DNA of 7,275 nt, from positions 1 through 7,275 of the forward strand of contig DTYX01001112.1 of assembly GCA_012961655.1 (NCBI GenBank), given 5' to 3'. Both the position numbers and the translations under genes were made by a program. Position 1 is the stretch's first letter. Every line of letters begins with the position of its first letter. The DNA comes from Candidatus Poribacteria bacterium. GTDB taxonomy: Bacteria > Poribacteria > WGA-4E > DTYX01. This document shows, one piece after another, positions 5,413-7,275 of this stretch. The notes under the pieces were generated by a model, which was given only the letters and a program-made list of their open reading frames with translations, did not search any database and was not told the origin of the DNA.

Positions 5413-7275
5413 CTACTTTTTCTTGCCTGCCTGAATCACCCGGTCCACCAGCCCGCCTTTTGTGCATAGAGCGCTTATGTCCTTGCCTTCCACTGCTGCA
5501 ATAACCGCCCACAGCATCATGTTCTGATAATAGTCGGTTCCGAATGTTCGCTCTCCAGTGTCACAGCGAATCATGTTCGTCAAATCCCAGGGGTGGCGAT
5601 GTCTGATTACCGTGTTGTACATGCTTCTGCGAACGATTTCCAGTCCGGTCTCTTTGTCCCCTTCATACATAAAGGTCATTCCCAAGATGTACGTCTCCGG
5701 GGGAAAGATGCCATAGCTTACAAGTTGAGGTGTCCCGTCGGCGTCTGCAAAGCTGACGGCTCCGCCATTTTCAATCAGGCAAGTTCGCTTTACGGTGGCA
5801 AGCGCTTTTTTTACCCGGTCAGAGCGGAAAACGCCTTCAAGCCCATGGAAGCGATTTGCCCACTGTCCGTCCAACTGGTTTGTCATAATGGTGTCGGATA
5901 CCCTCCCAGTCTCCGGCTCCTTGTAGAGGAGATAAGACTGGCTTTTTTCATTCCACATATTCTCCTCCATCGCCTTACTTCCCTGTTCAAACCACTCCTG
6001 ACACTGCCTGGCAAACGCTTCATCCCCAATCTTTTCCGCCATGCGCTGGGCTATCTTCAAATTAGAAAGATGCATGCCGCCAACGTGGGTACACATGCCG
6101 TACCAATCCTCTGATTCCCACCACTCTCTGCCGACGTTGCCCTCAGGCATGCTGATGATGCCCTCGGGACCTTCTCTCAGGTTGATGGTGCATTTGGTGC
6201 TTTTTTTCACAGCGTCGTAAAACTCAAAAAGCACATCATCATTTCCAGAACGCAGCCAGAGCCGGTCTACCATGTCCACAAAACAAACTCCATTCAGCGA
6301 TATCTGCCAGTCCCACGATGGGGAGACGAGCCCCATCGTGCCGATTGGGGCAAAATTGAAAGGCGCTGCGCCATCCTCGCGCATATGGTGTTTATATCCA
6401 CGCAAAGTAGTTCGAGCTAATTGAGGGAAGAAGTAGACGATGGGAAGGTTACCATACCAACTGCACGGAATACATTCAATTTGCGGACAACCGCGAGGAC
6501 TTTCGTTGAGCGCAAGGAGTCCCTCCGGAAAGCACCAATCTCCCAACGGCGGCTTGGGTTGAGCCCAAAAGCTGTCCTCGGTAATCAAGCAGAGATTGTT
6601 CACCAGCACGTCACGCAGCCAGCCGGGGAGTTCGTGCGATGTGTAGATAACTTCCTGCCATGCGAGGACGCGTTTGAAAAGTGAGTCATAGTCGTTAGCG
6701 AGGCGACGTGCCACATCCACGGCGTCGTTATAGCGAATGGTATACATGTGGCTGTAGCGGATGTTCTCCTCCCCTTGCCATCCAAGGGCATACCAGGCCA
6801 ATACAAAACGCGCTACTTTCATCTCCCCAGCCCCAAGCTCGAAGTCCACCGCCACAGATGCGCCAGAATCGTGAGGTTGCGGCTCAGGTAGGTCCGCAGT
6901 AATGTTTGCCCACGCCGCGCCATTCGCCCCCAAGAAACCTCCAATGCGCGGTTTCTCCTCTTCGATAACACCCAGCACATATCCGAGGCCTTCTTCCGTG
7001 CTCACCAGAATTCCGTTGAACTGTTCCCCGTCTTCGTCGGGATGTTCCACCTTTATCTCCTGCCGCTGAAAGGGTTCCTCTCCTTGCGAAGGAGGGGTTA
7101 GGGGAGGTCGGTTCGCCTCTGCCTCCACTTGGGTTGGACCTGGAAAGCTGAAGGCAATTGTCCCTTGCTGGGGTTCATCGGTTCTGTTACGCAAGTGAAC
7201 CTCGAACACTGCTCCGGGAATGCTTGATGCGCCTATATCTCCGGGTATAAAAGGCGACCAAGCTCGCAGCCCAAC
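5413..7275 (-). CDS. GH116 (GBA2/DUF608-type) glycoside hydrolase, 3' part
   Basis: The frame is open to the window edge, so the true start lies outside; the GTG at 7209 is internal. The first visible residues, GLRAWSPFIPGDIGASSIPG followed by AVFEVHLRNRT, match the end of the GH116 N-terminal beta-sandwich domain. Numbering from the 7209 codon, the catalytic (alpha/alpha)6 domain runs from about 185 (SHELPGWLRDVLVNNL) to 575. WYGNLPIVYFFPQL (251-264) aligns with the FYGS...LWPELE segment of characterised GH116 enzymes. Glu236 in NESP is a nucleophile candidate, and Glu365, Glu367 or Asp368 in WWESEDWYG an acid/base candidate; this alignment was made by eye. GTDYYQNMMLWAV (557-569) is the closing helix. 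Family members are retaining beta-glucosidases, beta-xylosidases or glucosylceramidases. RPPLTPPSQGEEP (34-46) looks like a translated repeat insertion. TAG stop at 5413-5415; 248 bp separate it from the dehydrogenase. Confidence 0.85.
   Translation of the reverse strand, partial: VGLRAWSPFIPGDIGASSIPGAVFEVHLRNRTDEPQQGTIAFSFPGPTQVEAEANRPPLTPPSQGEEPFQRQEIKVEHPDEDGEQFNGILVSTEEGLGYVLGVIEEEKPRIGGFLGANGAAWANITADLPEPQPHDSGASVAVDFELGAGEMKVARFVLAWYALGWQGEENIRYSHMYTIRYNDAVDVARRLANDYDSLFKRVLAWQEVIYTSHELPGWLRDVLVNNLCLITEDSFWAQPKPPLGDWCFPEGLLALNESPRGCPQIECIPCSWYGNLPIVYFFPQLARTTLRGYKHHMREDGAAPFNFAPIGTMGLVSPSWDWQISLNGVCFVDMVDRLWLRSGNDDVLFEFYDAVKKSTKCTINLREGPEGIISMPEGNVGREWWESEDWYGMCTHVGGMHLSNLKIAQRMAEKIGDEAFARQCQEWFEQGSKAMEENMWNEKSQSYLLYKEPETGRVSDTIMTNQLDGQWANRFHGLEGVFRSDRVKKALATVKRTCLIENGGAVSFADADGTPQLVSYGIFPPETYILGMTFMYEGDKETGLEIVRRSMYNTVIRHRHPWDLTNMIRCDTGERTFGTDYYQNMMLWAVIAAVEGKDISALCTKGGLVDRVIQAGKKK
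7072..7110 (-). repeat. Hairpin repeat inserted in frame in the GH116 gene
   Basis: On the minus strand it reads ACCTCCCCTAACCCCTCCTT, then CGC, then AAGGAGAGG. CCCCTCCTT pairs with AAGGAGAGG with one mismatch-wobble around a CGC loop, preceded by a C-run module. It is translated in frame as RPPLTPPSQGEEP. The PPLTPPSQG peptide is, from memory, the signature of a dispersed repeat seen in many bacterial genomes. No stop is introduced. Confidence 0.6.

Noticed and set aside
5875..5886. Asn444 of the GH116 protein (MTNQL) taken as loss of the catalytic acid
   Set aside because: The known acid/base of GH116 lies in the DQTYD segment further upstream, not in the MxDQ motif, so this substitution does not by itself imply an inactive enzyme.
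5593..6114. A 173-codon open frame on the + strand within the GH116 gene
   Set aside because: It lies fully antisense to a well-supported catalytic domain and has no recognisable motif or ribosome site.
1..7275. CRISPR array, tRNA, rRNA, transposase or phage genes
   Set aside because: No regularly spaced repeats, cloverleaf-like sequence or recognisable mobile-element protein was seen on reading both strands.

Overview
The window looks like accessory chromosome from an uncultured, glycan-degrading bacterium. The mix of exported LamG/concanavalin-fold proteins, a GH116 glycosidase, a pectate-lyase-like beta-helix protein and a remnant of a large membrane-protein family suggests a Poribacteria-like or related sponge/marine lineage. 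That assignment is an inference from gene style and was not checked by search.

Right part, all on the minus strand, transcribed from high to low coordinates: the 3' part of a GH116 (GBA2-type) glycosidase (runs off the right edge, ends 5413); a 248-bp gap with hairpins; an intact zinc-dependent medium-chain alcohol dehydrogenase (5164-4145); a signal-peptide-bearing LamG protein with a frameshift (4098-3476); and a Tat/Sec-exported right-handed beta-helix protein (3465-2113). The last three are separated by 46 and 10 bp and probably form one operon. A plausible joint role is export of glycan-binding or glycan-cleaving proteins plus intracellular oxidation or reduction of the released sugar or alcohol. 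No substrate can be read from the sequence.

Left part: a graveyard of broken genes. It holds a 5'-truncated concanavalin-fold protein (62-592, + strand); a GntR/FadR-type regulator with no N-terminus, an internal deletion and a nonsense codon (786-1290, +); a frameshifted concanavalin-fold gene (1401-1723, +); and a two-helix fragment of a membrane protein on the opposite strand (1960-1754, -) abutting it head-on. The fragment edges look like recombination junctions. Single-base lesions in short homopolymers could also be sequencing errors.

The most notable features are small palindromic repeats. A 44-bp palindrome sits between a perfect Shine-Dalgarno sequence and the start codon of the dehydrogenase. 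A second type of hairpin repeat is inserted in frame inside the GH116 coding sequence, and a possible relative lies over the stop codon of the beta-helix gene. Two of the exported LamG-like genes also share a short C-terminal tail.
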